Shown here one piece after another: positions 53,125-62,716 of a stretch of DNA of 64,000 nt; position 1 is the first letter of the stretch; the number at the start of each line of letters is the position of its first letter. A program made the translations under genes and the position numbers. The notes under the pieces are model-generated. The model did not search any database and had not been told where the DNA came from. It worked only from the letters and a program-made list of their open reading frames with translations. This stretch comes from Mesotoga prima MesG1.Ag.4.2 (GTDB lineage Bacteria > Thermotogota > Thermotogae > Petrotogales > Kosmotogaceae). Location: the NCBI RefSeq assembly GCF_000147715.2, contig NC_017934.1:2728001-2792000 (forward strand), written 5' to 3'.

Positions 53125-53898
53125 TCACGACTTCTTTCTAGGGAACCAGGGGACAAATGCGTTTGTTTCTTTCATGTACTCCCTGAATGCCGGGTACTGC
53201 TTGTATTTCCGTTCCAGATAGGGCACTCCAGAAACGAATCTCAACAATATGGTTATTGTTATCGGGCTTATGATTGCCCATATTCCCCCTTCAATTGAAA
53301 GGGCAATGACGAATATACCCCACCACTGAACGGCCTCGCCGAAATAATTGGGGTGGCGAGAGTATCTCCACAAACCCTTTGTCATTATCTCTCCGGGTTT
53401 CTTAGTCTTCACGAAATCCCTCAACTGCTTATCTGCTATTGCTTCGATGGAAAAGCCGCAGACCCAAATAAGAATTCCGAGAACGTCCAAAAATCCAAAT
53501 GACCTTCCCGAATGGCTATTAATTAGCATTACTGAGTAAGAGATAATCACCATAAAAAGGCCCTGCAACATATAGATCTGCAGGAAGGATCTTATCAATA
53601 CCTTCTCTCCCCACTTCTCTCTCATCTGAACGTAACGGAAATCCTCACCACGCCCCCAGTTTCTTTTGAAAATATGTGTGGTCAATCTGATTCCCCAAAA
53701 CGCAATCAAGACAGTCGTGATTACCTGCCTTGCATTGAACTCTCCATACACGAAGAGCGTGAACAAAGCAACAACAACGAATCCAGCGCCCCAGCCTATA
53801 TCGACAACGGAATTGTCTTTCTTTAAAGTGCCGATAGCAAAGAACAGAGACATGTAAGCAAGGACCACTAAAGAACTGGAAAGAATCACATAAGTCAT
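53125..53898 (-). CDS. DUF1295 / isoprenylcysteine-methyltransferase-like membrane protein
   Basis: 257 residues with about six hydrophobic segments and the family signature near the C-terminal half: GLWRYSRHPNYFGEAVQWWG, and ending with YLERKYKQYPAFREYMKETN and FVPWFPRKK. The family groups steroid-5-alpha-reductase-like and methyltransferase-like membrane enzymes. Its bacterial role is unclear. It lies between a fatty-acid-kinase-like fusion and plsY on the same strand with gaps of about 10 bases, so a lipid role is likely, by inference. Confidence 0.85.
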   Translation of the reverse strand: MTYVILSSSLVVLAYMSLFFAIGTLKKDNSVVDIGWGAGFVVVALFTLFVYGEFNARQVITTVLIAFWGIRLTTHIFKRNWGRGEDFRYVQMREKWGEKVLIRSFLQIYMLQGLFMVIISYSVMLINSHSGRSFGFLDVLGILIWVCGFSIEAIADKQLRDFVKTKKPGEIMTKGLWRYSRHPNYFGEAVQWWGIFVIALSIEGGIWAIISPITITILLRFVSGVPYLERKYKQYPAFREYMKETNAFVPWFPRKKS

Positions 53899-53907
53899 CT
53901 CTTCACC

Positions 53908-55725
53908 TCACTTGATATTGACATCGGGAGACCAGGTGTCTCTTTCGCAAAGCACGGAAACGCTTACAGCACCGACCCCCGCGCTAATACCAACAACAGG
54001 GGAGACTTCCATAATGTACTCGGGCTTCTTTCCAAGCAGTTTCATGAGGCTTTCCTCGTACGCTTTTGCGGTCTTGTGGGCATGAGCGTGAGTAATATTG
54101 TAAGATACAACGCTGCACTTTCTGTTCAGCTCTTCCACGAAACCAAGTATCTTTTTCATGTTGCCTAACTTGCTGAAGGCCTTTCCGTAGAGTTTCGAAT
54201 TTCCTTCCTTGTCTACCGATACAATCGGCTTAAGATTCATTGCCTTACCGACCAGCCCTAGAACTGGACTTACCCTTCCACCTTTCACCATGTACTTCAA
54301 AGTGTTGACACTCACGAAGATCCTTGTGTTTTTAGACAGGGACTCGATTGTTTTTGCGATCTCATCGTGGCTACGACCTTCCTCTATCATTCTGGCGGCC
54401 GTGAGCGCGAGCAGACCAATGGACCCCGAAACATGCCGGGAGTTTATTACGCTGATCTTTTTGTCCTTCATGCGTTCTGCGGCTTTGGTGCTGGCGTTCC
54501 ATGTACCGCTTAGTTTGTCCGAGACGTGGATAGCTATAATAGAATCATAATGGGTTCCAAGAAAGTGGTACAAATTCTGGAAAGTGTTCAATCCCGGTTG
54601 AGCCGAAACCGGATAGTCCTCCGTCGTGTCGAGAAGCGTGTAGAACTGATCTGCCTTCAACGTTATTTTGTCTAGATACTGACTCTTGCCGAAGTTGAGA
54701 TACAATGGCACCATCTGAATCTGGTAGTAGTCAATTACCTCCTTCGGTAAATCGCAAACGGAGTCAACAACAAGTGCGATCGGATACTTCCTCTTCTGAC
54801 TCACCCTGTACTGCATCTCCATGTCATCGACTTTCTGCTGAGTAACTGTGCCGAAGTCCTTCAGCTTGAAGAAGAGCTCTGCCGGTTCATTAGTATGAAC
54901 GTGGATTCTTGCCTTAGTGTCCGTTCCCGCTACCAGGGCGGAATCTCCGAACTGACTGATGATCGACTTTATTCCATTGACGTCCAGTCGAGAACCTTCG
55001 ATTATCGCCTCGGTGCAGTATCTGTTCTTGATGTTGCCTTCATCTATATGGACGTGTTTTTTCAATTCGATATCGGGGATGATCTCGTCTTCAAGATTGA
55101 CGCCTCTTCCGCTCAGAAAAGTCTTTATACCTTCGATGAAGGCTACGAAGCCCTTCGCTCCGGCGTCGACTACGCCGGCCTTCTTCAGCACGGCCAGCTT
55201 CTCCGGTGTTTCTTCGAGAGACTTGAGCGCTACTTCGTTCGACCGTTCGACCATCTCGAAAAACGATCTTTCCGAGTCTTCTATGGCGATCAAAGCCTCG
55301 GCCCAATCCTTCATCACGGTCAGCATCGTCCCCTCGACGGGGGTTACCATAGCATCATAGGCATATGAAATCGCTTCATGTGCTGCCTTTGCGAAGGTCT
55401 TTCTATCGATACTGTCTCTGTCTCCAATGATGGTACTCAGTCCGTGCATATACTGGGCGAATATCGCTCCAGAGTTTCCACGAGCTCCCATGAGTGCGGC
55501 ATCGGCTATCGATCGCGTTGTCTTGCCAATCGAATGAGAGACATCTGTCAGCTCAAGAATAGACCGCATCGTAGAGGCGAGATTCGTTCCGGTGTCGCCG
55601 TCGGGAACAGGAAAGACGTTTATCCTGTTCAGGTCGTTCTGCTCTCTTATTACGGCAGTGGCACCAGAAGAAAAGGCATTGAAGAACATCGTTCCGTCAA
55701 GCAGATTCAAAAATTTGGAGCTCAT
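53908..55725 (-). CDS. DhaL-DegV fusion protein, fatty acid kinase FakAB-like
   Basis: 605 residues. The N-terminal DhaL (DAK2) domain (about 1-200) has the metal site NVFPVPDGDTGTNLASTM and GARGNSGAIFAQYM. A middle part follows (ALVAGTDTKARIHVHTNEP, as in FakA). A C-terminal DegV domain of about 280 residues starts YPIALVVDSVCDLP, with SAQPGLNTFQNLY and SGSIGLLALTAARM for fatty-acid binding. In staphylococci FakA (kinase) and FakB (DegV) are separate. Here they are one chain. With plsY in the same operon, the acyl phosphate made could feed phospholipid synthesis. Confidence 0.9.
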   Translation of the reverse strand: MSSKFLNLLDGTMFFNAFSSGATAVIREQNDLNRINVFPVPDGDTGTNLASTMRSILELTDVSHSIGKTTRSIADAALMGARGNSGAIFAQYMHGLSTIIGDRDSIDRKTFAKAAHEAISYAYDAMVTPVEGTMLTVMKDWAEALIAIEDSERSFFEMVERSNEVALKSLEETPEKLAVLKKAGVVDAGAKGFVAFIEGIKTFLSGRGVNLEDEIIPDIELKKHVHIDEGNIKNRYCTEAIIEGSRLDVNGIKSIISQFGDSALVAGTDTKARIHVHTNEPAELFFKLKDFGTVTQQKVDDMEMQYRVSQKRKYPIALVVDSVCDLPKEVIDYYQIQMVPLYLNFGKSQYLDKITLKADQFYTLLDTTEDYPVSAQPGLNTFQNLYHFLGTHYDSIIAIHVSDKLSGTWNASTKAAERMKDKKISVINSRHVSGSIGLLALTAARMIEEGRSHDEIAKTIESLSKNTRIFVSVNTLKYMVKGGRVSPVLGLVGKAMNLKPIVSVDKEGNSKLYGKAFSKLGNMKKILGFVEELNRKCSVVSYNITHAHAHKTAKAYEESLMKLLGKKPEYIMEVSPVVGISAGVGAVSVSVLCERDTWSPDVNIK

Positions 55726-55803
55726 CGTTACCTCCCACTAATTAGTTCGATTATTGATATGTTAGCACAATGACCGGGGATTAGTCAGATGGTCACGATA
55801 CAT

Positions 55804-55832
55804 AAAAAAATCGCCCGCTGAAAGCGGGCGAT
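55804..55832 (-). terminator. Intrinsic terminator of the cold-shock gene
   Basis: ATCGCCCGCT (55810-55819) / AGCGGGCGAT (55823-55832), loop GAA, followed on minus by a run of seven T. It is 25 bases past the csp stop. Confidence 0.88.
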
Positions 55833-55856
55833 CGGGTTCCTTATATGGACAATCGA

Positions 55857-56057
55857 TTACTTCGCAATTCTAACTTTTGCTGCCTGAGGACCCTTTGGAC
55901 CGTCTTCGACTTCGAATTCGACTCTCTGTCCTTCGTCAAGGGTCTTGAAACCGTCCATCTCAATAGCTGAGAAGTGAACGAAAACGTCCCCACCGTCATC
56001 CTTAGTAATGAATCCATAACCTTTTGTTCCGTTGAACCACTTTACTGTTCCTGTCAT
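55857..56057 (-). CDS. csp: Cold-shock domain protein
   Basis: A 66-residue CSD protein: [20 protein letters not shown] (RNP1 KGYGFI), [10 protein letters not shown] (RNP2 VFVHF) and an end [13 protein letters not shown]. It binds single-stranded nucleic acids as an RNA chaperone. The start is ATG 56057, ten bases after AAGGAGGA. It has its own terminator. Confidence 0.96.
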   Translation of the reverse strand: MTGTVKWFNGTKGYGFITKDDGGDVFVHFSAIEMDGFKTLDEGQRVEFEVEDGPKGPQAAKVRIAK

Positions 56058-56242
56058 ACTTAAATGTTCCTCCTTAAAACTACCTTGCACCACTTGCAAA
56101 GCGATAGTGTCCTTTGGACAGAATGATTATAACACACACAACTGAATAAAATGCAAGCCGATTCCAAATGAATTTGATTATTTCTAAAATGCAAGCTGTT
56201 CAATATGCGAAAAGCCGCGCACATAGTAGTTGCTATGCATTA

Positions 56243-57544
56243 TCAAAAGTTCCTTTTTTTTCTGTCCAGAAGTTCCTTCAGGCCCAGTAAAAGCTTGTGA
56301 AACTCTCTGCACTGATAGATTTCCGGTTCTAGATTCCCATATTTGACTGGAACATAGATTTCCGTAAGTTCAATTAGAAGATGCTTCAGCGAAGCCTCCG
56401 TCTCCTGAATCAGTTCGAAGGGAGTTAGCTGGCAATACTCTTCAAAGTAGAACTCTCTTAACCACTTGTAGCTTGAGATAATGAATTCTCTGTCCTCACT
56501 GAATTTGGGAGGTACAGACGCGCTTTGACGAACCTCCGTCAAGATCGTGTCTTTGGATTTAAGAGTTGAAGATACAGTCTGGTTCTTTCTAGCAATGACT
56601 GTCACAAAATACGCAAGAAGGGCAGAAAGAAGGAGAATTCCAGCTAGAGTCGACCATCTGAGAATATTGTAAGCCGCCGATTTGTTAAGGATGGCTTCGG
56701 GTTCATCTTCTTCGTTTTCTTCAGGCAGTCCTGTAACCGATTGGGAAGGCGCAAAGGACGTCTGATTGGAGGGACCGCCCGTCCCTAATACGATCTCTTC
56801 GGAAAGAGGGAGAGATCTTAAATACATGAATCCTCCAATCAGTACTGCCACTATCGAAAGAAGAACAATAGACGGAGGGATAAGACGACTCCATCGCCCC
56901 ATTTCCAGGATGGCCTTCCTGGATACAACAATTACAAGGATCAAAGCTATTGTGTAGAATCCAAAGAGAAAGACAGAGTCTATAAGCCGTACCTCGGCGA
57001 CTTCTTCAAGGACAAGAAAGTCGAAATCATCTGCAGAACCTCTTGAAGAGGGTCGAGATGTCAATACCGTAGCGTCTTTGGTGAGACCCTCTTCTGGGAA
57101 TAATTCCTTTTCGCTTTCTACTAGGTTGGCCGTAGAGGTTCTTTCTTCATTTGATAAGATGCCTCCTCTGTAGTTTCCCAAAAGGCTCAGAGAAAGCAGG
57201 GGGATCAAGATTGATAGCAAAAGGAAGAGTCTCGGAACATTGCGTGTCATGAGAAGTCTGACAAGGATTACGGCAAGTGTAATGTAAGCTCCGGTTTGAA
57301 AGAGATTGGGACTAAAAGAAAGCGAAACTCCTACCATGAAGAGACCGGGAACTGCAAGACGGACACTTCTGTCCATCGAGAGTATTACTCCCACAATAGA
57401 TCCCAGTGCAGAAAGCGATTGTACGACATCCGTTCTCAAGACGCCTATAAGCAGTATCGTAGTAGTGAAGAGTAAGACCGGGAGAACGAAGTAGATACTG
57501 CAGCCGGCCTTCGTTCTTCCAAAGTAGAAGAGAAAGCCTACCAT
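56243..57544 (-). CDS. Membrane protein with DUF4129-like C terminus, third gene of MoxR operon
   Basis: At least 433 residues. It begins with several helices (YFVLPVLLFTTTILLIGVLR and on), then an extracytoplasmic acidic region (about 130-180). A helix at about 230-250 and another near 300 (ILRWSTLAGILLLSALLAYF) precede a cytoplasmic C terminus like DUF4129 (EYCQLTPFELIQETEA). It replaces the transglutaminase-DUF4129 protein usual in such operons, without a transglutaminase domain. The open frame extends to 57655. A GGAGGTG sits seven bases before an ATC there, so translation may start at AUC and add a membrane helix; otherwise ATG 57544. Confidence 0.72.
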   Translation of the reverse strand: MVGFLFYFGRTKAGCSIYFVLPVLLFTTTILLIGVLRTDVVQSLSALGSIVGVILSMDRSVRLAVPGLFMVGVSLSFSPNLFQTGAYITLAVILVRLLMTRNVPRLFLLLSILIPLLSLSLLGNYRGGILSNEERTSTANLVESEKELFPEEGLTKDATVLTSRPSSRGSADDFDFLVLEEVAEVRLIDSVFLFGFYTIALILVIVVSRKAILEMGRWSRLIPPSIVLLSIVAVLIGGFMYLRSLPLSEEIVLGTGGPSNQTSFAPSQSVTGLPEENEEDEPEAILNKSAAYNILRWSTLAGILLLSALLAYFVTVIARKNQTVSSTLKSKDTILTEVRQSASVPPKFSEDREFIISSYKWLREFYFEEYCQLTPFELIQETEASLKHLLIELTEIYVPVKYGNLEPEIYQCREFHKLLLGLKELLDRKKRNF

Positions 57545-57647
57545 TCCTGCGAGGATTAGTGCTAAAACAACTCCACCGGAAAAGAACAGCTGTACATAAC
57601 TGACAGCGAATACAACGATCGAGGCGGCTATAGAGGTTTTGTCTATT

Positions 57648-58919
57648 TTAGAGATCTAGAAGCACCTCCTGAATCGACTGGTCGTCTCCGACCACTCGTA
57701 CGATTATCTGCTCTTCTTCGAGGAAGGCCGCGCGTTTCTTAAGCTCATCGATCGTTTTCGGAAGCATCTGATAAGATACGTTTCTCTTCATCCACGGTTC
57801 TCTGGGACTGAACGGTATTATAAGGACTACGACTCTACTGGCGTGAGACCTTGCCCTCAAGAGTTGGGGCAGAATCTCCTCGCCGAGATATAGCGATATT
57901 AGGACAACAGTTGTCGAGGGATCGAACTGTTCAAGGTCGTCTTCAATTATTTCGCATAGCTGAGATCCATGATCGATACCCTTTGTATTTGAAAGGGCTT
58001 CGGCGAAGTCTATCCAGTCTCTTCCCCGATCGCTCAATCTCAATACCTCTTCTCCCACGCTTACCAGTCGTATACTTCCTCCGGATCTGTAGGAAAGCCT
58101 TATTAGACCTAAGGCAAGCTGAACGGCTATCTCTTCGTAATCTATCCTTATCCTTTCCCAGACATCACGGGCAAAGACCTCTCTCGAAAGATTCAGATCC
58201 AGATAGAGAACTGTTTTGCTCACGGCAGTGTATCCAAATTCCTTACTCATTAGCTTTCCGAGTTTTGCCGAGGCGTTCCAGTGTATCCTGTTCAAAGATT
58301 CTCTCTCGTATTCTTTTATTCCTTTGAAGTCAATGGGATCTTCCATCAGTCTGAAGTCGCTCTCTCTTCCGGGAAGTAGTTCTCTTAACCTTAGAGGAAA
58401 GGTTTCAAGATCCATCACTTTGGGAAGTACAAGTACCGATTGAGGCGTATAATACGTGGCGCTGTGAGAAAAGAGTCCCAGCGGATCTCTGCAGGCAACG
58501 ATTAGTCTCGAAAGATCCTTCTCGCCGCGTCTTCTGAAAACCACCTTGGATTCTACTCTGCTGTCCTCGGTAGAGGAAAGGGAGATCGAGCTCTCTCTTG
58601 GTGCTGCGTACTCTCTCTCGGCTCTAATGACAGGGATTACAGTGAGACTGAGAGAGATGAAAGGTACCCTCTGAATATTGTGAACGAGAGTAAGGGTTTC
58701 GCCCGGAAAGAGCCTTTCTCTATCAACGGAGCGATCTATTGTAAGATTTTTCAGGATGAGTTTAGAAAGATAGTAGTAGATCCATACAACCGCAGAAAGG
58801 GTCAAAAACATTGCCGAATAAACATTGAAAAAGAAAAGAGACCAACCGACAGAGAAGCCCGTCGCAATTATGAGCGGTCCTTTTCGAGATCTTATCTCCT
58901 CCAGCTCAAGTCTTTTCAT
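57648..58919 (-). CDS. DUF58 domain protein
   Basis: 423 residues. Two hydrophobic segments at the N terminus (about 14-58), a beta-rich region, and the DUF58 signature DFKGIKEYERESLNRIHWNA followed by SAKLGKLMSKEFGY. The C-terminal part is von Willebrand A-like (TVLYLDLNLSREVF onward, STTVVLISLYLGEEIL). DUF58 proteins work with MoxR ATPases in envelope or protein-complex maturation. The gene overlaps moxR by 14 bases. Confidence 0.9.
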   Translation of the reverse strand: MKRLELEEIRSRKGPLIIATGFSVGWSLFFFNVYSAMFLTLSAVVWIYYYLSKLILKNLTIDRSVDRERLFPGETLTLVHNIQRVPFISLSLTVIPVIRAEREYAAPRESSISLSSTEDSRVESKVVFRRRGEKDLSRLIVACRDPLGLFSHSATYYTPQSVLVLPKVMDLETFPLRLRELLPGRESDFRLMEDPIDFKGIKEYERESLNRIHWNASAKLGKLMSKEFGYTAVSKTVLYLDLNLSREVFARDVWERIRIDYEEIAVQLALGLIRLSYRSGGSIRLVSVGEEVLRLSDRGRDWIDFAEALSNTKGIDHGSQLCEIIEDDLEQFDPSTTVVLISLYLGEEILPQLLRARSHASRVVVLIIPFSPREPWMKRNVSYQMLPKTIDELKKRAAFLEEEQIIVRVVGDDQSIQEVLLDL

Positions 58920-59856
58920 TATTGATCGGTATTGGGAGAGATTCGACTATTTCGTTTATTACATCCCTGTTAGTCCTTCTCATAAGCCGGGCTTCAGGCT
59001 TGATTATTATTCTGTGGGAAAGAATATCGCAGGCCGTTTCCTTGACATCATCGGGAATGACGAATCTTCTGCCCCTGATACCTGCAAGGGCCCTGGCCGT
59101 TTCCATAAGGGCGATCGATCCCCTTGGACTTACGCCAAGCTGTATGTCTCGGTGGCTTCTGGTCTCGTTTACGATGGAGATAATGTATTGGAGAACGGAG
59201 TCTTCTATTTCTACTTCCTTGACCTGCTTTAGAACGGAATCGAGTTCGTCCTGACCGGATACTGGCTTTAGAGAAGTTATGGGATGTTCGTCGGAGATTC
59301 CCTTTAGAAGTTTTCTTTCGCTTTGCTCATCGGGGTATCCCATCGTTAGGGAGATGGAGAATCTATCAAGCTGCGCCTCGGGAAGCGGAAACGTTCCTTC
59401 AAACTCGACCGGGTTTTGAGTGGCAATTACGAAGAAGGGTTTCTCCATCTGGAAACTCCTGCCGTCAACTGTAACCTGTCTCTCGGCCATCGCCTCGAGA
59501 AGAGCGGACTGCGTTCTTGGGGTCGTTCTGTTTATTTCATCTACGAGAAGAATCTGGGTGAAGATTGGACCCTTTCTGAAGTTGAACTCGTTTGTCTTGA
59601 GGTTGAGAATACTTATGCCGGTTACATCACCAGGCAGAAGGTCCGGAGTGCACTGCAATCTGTTGAATTCCAGCCCGAGAGAAATCGCCAGGCTTCTCGC
59701 CAGCATGGTCTTACCCACGCCCGGCACGTCGTTTATCAAGACGTGTCCACCGCTTATCAGAACGGCCAGTACCCTCTCTATAGTCTTTTCCTTTCCAACG
59801 ATTACCCTGGAAATATTCTCTTTGATCTTGCTTCCGAATTCTCCAATAGAAACCAT
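58906..59856 (-). CDS. moxR: MoxR-family AAA+ ATPase
   Basis: 316 residues. Walker A VPGVGKTMLA, Walker B ILLVDEINRTTPRTQSALLE, sensor 1 FFVIATQNPVEFEGTFPLPE, arginine finger region EAQLDRFSISL, sensor 2 GVSPRGSIALMETARA. A chaperone-like ATPase in the family operon with DUF58 and a membrane protein. The first gene of its operon. Confidence 0.96.
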   Translation of the reverse strand: MVSIGEFGSKIKENISRVIVGKEKTIERVLAVLISGGHVLINDVPGVGKTMLARSLAISLGLEFNRLQCTPDLLPGDVTGISILNLKTNEFNFRKGPIFTQILLVDEINRTTPRTQSALLEAMAERQVTVDGRSFQMEKPFFVIATQNPVEFEGTFPLPEAQLDRFSISLTMGYPDEQSERKLLKGISDEHPITSLKPVSGQDELDSVLKQVKEVEIEDSVLQYIISIVNETRSHRDIQLGVSPRGSIALMETARALAGIRGRRFVIPDDVKETACDILSHRIIIKPEARLMRRTNRDVINEIVESLPIPINNEKT

Positions 59857-59938
59857 CTTTCACCTCTTAGGAAGTCTGCAGCCTGTAGAAGTGTAACACA
59901 TGCAAACAAATGCTCGCAAACCCTTCCAACTTTCAAAG

Positions 59939-59972
59939 AAAAACGCATCTCTTCTAGGAGACGCGTTTTTTT
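59939..59972 (-). terminator. Intrinsic terminator of the pot operon
   Basis: AAAAACGCATCTC (59939-59951) pairs with GAGACGCGTTTTT (59958-59970) with one mismatch, loop TTCTAG, and T/A runs on both sides. It lies between potD and moxR, both on minus, so it ends the spermidine/putrescine operon. Confidence 0.83.
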
Positions 59973-60005
59973 GAACGAGCTCTGATTGCCTTGTTAGGCT
60001 CTATA

Positions 60006-61019
60006 CTAAAGGCCGAACCGAATCTCGTTCCACAGAGAGTTGTAGATTCTAAGATCCTCTCCAAGGTCCTTTATCAGTTCTGTATTTTCCATCTCTTTGG
60101 CAGAGTAGACAGGTTCTTCTTCCATAAGTTCTCTTGCCGGTACATTCGGTGAAGGTAAGAGAAGATAATCAGAAATCTTCGCGGCAACATCCGGCCTCAA
60201 TATGTAGTTGATGAACAAGTGGGCGTTATCGATATTTTTGGCCCCCTTCAGGATTACAAAACTGTCGATCCACAAAGTGCTGCCTTCAACCGGAATGAAG
60301 AAATCGATGTCCTCGAGCTCCTCTTCGGTCGCCTCATAGAAGATATTTTCGCCATAGCCGTGCACAACCCAGAATTCCCCTGATAACACGCCTTTAGCGA
60401 AGAGTTCGCTGTCGAATTTCGCAATGTTTTCCTTCCAGGTAAGTATTAGTTCCTTTGCCGCCTGGAGCTCAGCCGTGTCTGTTGTGTTTACCGAGTAACC
60501 AAGAAACTTGAGTGCCGCTCCGAAGACCTCTCTCATGTCGTCCAGCAACGACATCATTCCCTTGAACTGGGGCAGTTCAAAGATCTTCCAAGACCTAGGA
60601 TAGCTCTCTACGTACTTCGTATTGACTGCAATTCCCGTAGTTCCTACCATGTAGGGAATGCTGTATGTGTTTTCGGGATCGTAGTACATCTGCTCAATGA
60701 CAGAGGGATCGATATTGACCAGATTGGGTATCAGAGATTTGTCTATCGGAATGAGCATATCTTCCTTGATCATTATGCTAGTGTAATCTGCAGAGGGCAT
60801 TGCAAGATCGTATCCTCGTGCTCCGGCCTTGATCTTGGCGAACATTGTCTCGTTCGAATCGTAGCTGTCGTAAGTCACATTTACGCCATACTCCTTCGAA
60901 AAGGCTTCAATAACCTCACTGGGAATGTAGTCCGACCAACCGTAGATTATGAGATTTCCCTGACCTAGTGTGAGCACGGAAACGAAAAGTATGGCACCTA
61001 CGATTGTCAGTTTCTTCAT
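60006..61019 (-). CDS. potD: Spermidine/putrescine-binding protein PotD
   Basis: About 337 residues with a signal peptide (MKKLTIVGAILFVSVLTLG). The mature start NLIIYGWSDYIPSEVIEAFS is a PotD/PotF hallmark. YDLAMPSADYTSIMIKEDML, IPYMVGTTGIAVNTKYV and SEFWV-like (GEFWVVHGYGEN) segments follow. The start is ATG 61019 after AGGAGGTGGG. Last gene of potABCD. Confidence 0.94.
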   Translation of the reverse strand: MKKLTIVGAILFVSVLTLGQGNLIIYGWSDYIPSEVIEAFSKEYGVNVTYDSYDSNETMFAKIKAGARGYDLAMPSADYTSIMIKEDMLIPIDKSLIPNLVNIDPSVIEQMYYDPENTYSIPYMVGTTGIAVNTKYVESYPRSWKIFELPQFKGMMSLLDDMREVFGAALKFLGYSVNTTDTAELQAAKELILTWKENIAKFDSELFAKGVLSGEFWVVHGYGENIFYEATEEELEDIDFFIPVEGSTLWIDSFVILKGAKNIDNAHLFINYILRPDVAAKISDYLLLPSPNVPARELMEEEPVYSAKEMENTELIKDLGEDLRIYNSLWNEIRFGL

Positions 61020-61034
61020 CAATTGTCCCACCTC

Positions 61035-61826
61035 CTAAAAGATTAGCTTCCTGAATCTGCTTCCAAAGAAAGAGATGAATAGAGTCCCAACCAGGAGCAG
61101 AGTCGAAAGCGCATTTATTACCGGGGAAACCCCGAACTTTATCATTGAAAAGATCTTTAAAGGCAAAGTGGTAGATCCCGGACCGGCAACAAAAAAGGTA
61201 ATGACAAAATCGTCTATCGACAATGTCAGACTCAGCAGAAAGCCTGCCATTATCCCTGGCATTATCATCGGAAGAATCACTTTTCTGAAGACCTGATTGG
61301 TCTTCGCGCCCAGATCTCTTGCCGCCTCGACCACAGAATAGTCGAAGTCCTCCAGTCTGGTCATCACCGTCACCGTGACATATGAGACACAAAAGGTTAC
61401 ATGCGCTATGAAAATCGTGAAAAGACCTAATGGAATGCCTATTGCAACGAAGAATATCAGCATCGATACACCCATTAAAATGTCCGGGATTATGAGGGGC
61501 GTATAAACCAGTATGCCGAGGTAGCCTTTCAACCTTGACTGATACCAGTAGAGGGCCATTGCCGAAAAGGTTCCTATAGCTGTCGCCACAAGGGACGACG
61601 AAAAAGCTATGATGACTGTGTTGAGAAAGGCTCTCCACACATCGGCCTGTCTGAACAGCTCAGAATACCACTTCAAAGTGAAGCCCGTCCACGAAACACC
61701 CTGTCTGGAGCTGTTGAACGACAGTAGAACTAGAGCGATAATCGGCAGGTATAGAAAGACGAAGGCCAGAGTGGCTATGGTCATAGAGAATCTGCGCTTC
61801 CCGATTACCTTTTTCGTCTCCATCAA
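61035..61826 (-). CDS. potC: Spermidine/putrescine ABC permease PotC
   Basis: 263 residues with six hydrophobic segments. YLPIIALVLLSFNSSRQGVS at the start, NTVIIAFSSSLVATAIGTFS, TPLIIPDILMGVSMLIFFVA, and the EAA loop VEAARDLGAKTNQVFRKVIL contacting PotA. It overlaps potB by four bases (ATGA). Confidence 0.95.
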   Translation of the reverse strand: MMETKKVIGKRRFSMTIATLAFVFLYLPIIALVLLSFNSSRQGVSWTGFTLKWYSELFRQADVWRAFLNTVIIAFSSSLVATAIGTFSAMALYWYQSRLKGYLGILVYTPLIIPDILMGVSMLIFFVAIGIPLGLFTIFIAHVTFCVSYVTVTVMTRLEDFDYSVVEAARDLGAKTNQVFRKVILPMIMPGIMAGFLLSLTLSIDDFVITFFVAGPGSTTLPLKIFSMIKFGVSPVINALSTLLLVGTLFISFFGSRFRKLIF

Positions 61827-62716
61827 ATCTCCTCCTCGTTCATATAACTTTCGCGAACGGTAAGCCGTCTCTTGGTCTGGACTTTGTTTATTCTCATATA
61901 AACGAGGAGACCCAGAGTGGAGATCAACAGAAATATCATCGAAATCGCAGAAGAGGAGGGCCAGTTCCTTGCCGCCGTCAGCTGTTTGGCAATTAGGTTT
62001 CCCAACATCGCTCCGTCGGTCCCACCCACAAGGTCGGGGATAGCGTAAGAACCGAGGGCAGGTATGAATACCAGGATTATTCCTGCTATGATCCCCCCTC
62101 TGATCGAAGGGATAAGAACCTTCATTATCGCCTCGGTTCTCTTTGCACCTAGATCCATGGCGGCTTCTACGAGACTGAAGTCGAACTTTTCTATCGCGCT
62201 GTAAAGCGGTAGTATCATGTACGGAAGATACATATAGGATATGACAAGTATTACTGAACCCGGCGTATACATGAGCGTCAAGGGTCTATCGAAACCGATG
62301 AGCTGTAAAAACGAGTTAATAACCCCATTTCTTCCAAGAATAACCATCCACCCGAATATCCGCACAAGGAAATTCGTCCAGAATGGGACGATTATGAGGG
62401 TTAAAAGGATATTGCTTCTCTTCGAGGTAGCTATGAAATAGGCAGTTGGCAGTCCAATTCCCAGACATATGACTGTTGAGACAAGAGATATCCACACGGT
62501 CTTCCAGAGTATCTGCCAGTATCCAGCACTGCCGAGCATTCTGGTGTATGCAGCGAGTGTGAAGGGAAGTTCTACTCCTCCATATATTCCCGGAGTGAGA
62601 AAGCTGTACAGTATGATTATCAAATATGGAATCAAAAAGAAAACGGTAAGCCACAGGACCCCGGGCATGGAGATCAGAAATCCGGTCAGATTCCGCTTAC
62701 TCTTCAACAGGAACAC
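61823..62716 (-). CDS. potB: Spermidine/putrescine ABC permease PotB
   Basis: 297 residues with six hydrophobic segments. FFLIPYLIIILYSFLTPGIY near the start, NILLTLIIVPFWTNFLVRIF, YLPYMILPLYSAIEKFDFSL, and the EAA loop VEAAMDLGAKRTEAIMKVLI. It overlaps potA by 20 bases. Confidence 0.95.
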   Translation of the reverse strand: MFLLKSKRNLTGFLISMPGVLWLTVFFLIPYLIIILYSFLTPGIYGGVELPFTLAAYTRMLGSAGYWQILWKTVWISLVSTVICLGIGLPTAYFIATSKRSNILLTLIIVPFWTNFLVRIFGWMVILGRNGVINSFLQLIGFDRPLTLMYTPGSVILVISYMYLPYMILPLYSAIEKFDFSLVEAAMDLGAKRTEAIMKVLIPSIRGGIIAGIILVFIPALGSYAIPDLVGGTDGAMLGNLIAKQLTAARNWPSSSAISMIFLLISTLGLLVYMRINKVQTKRRLTVRESYMNEEEI

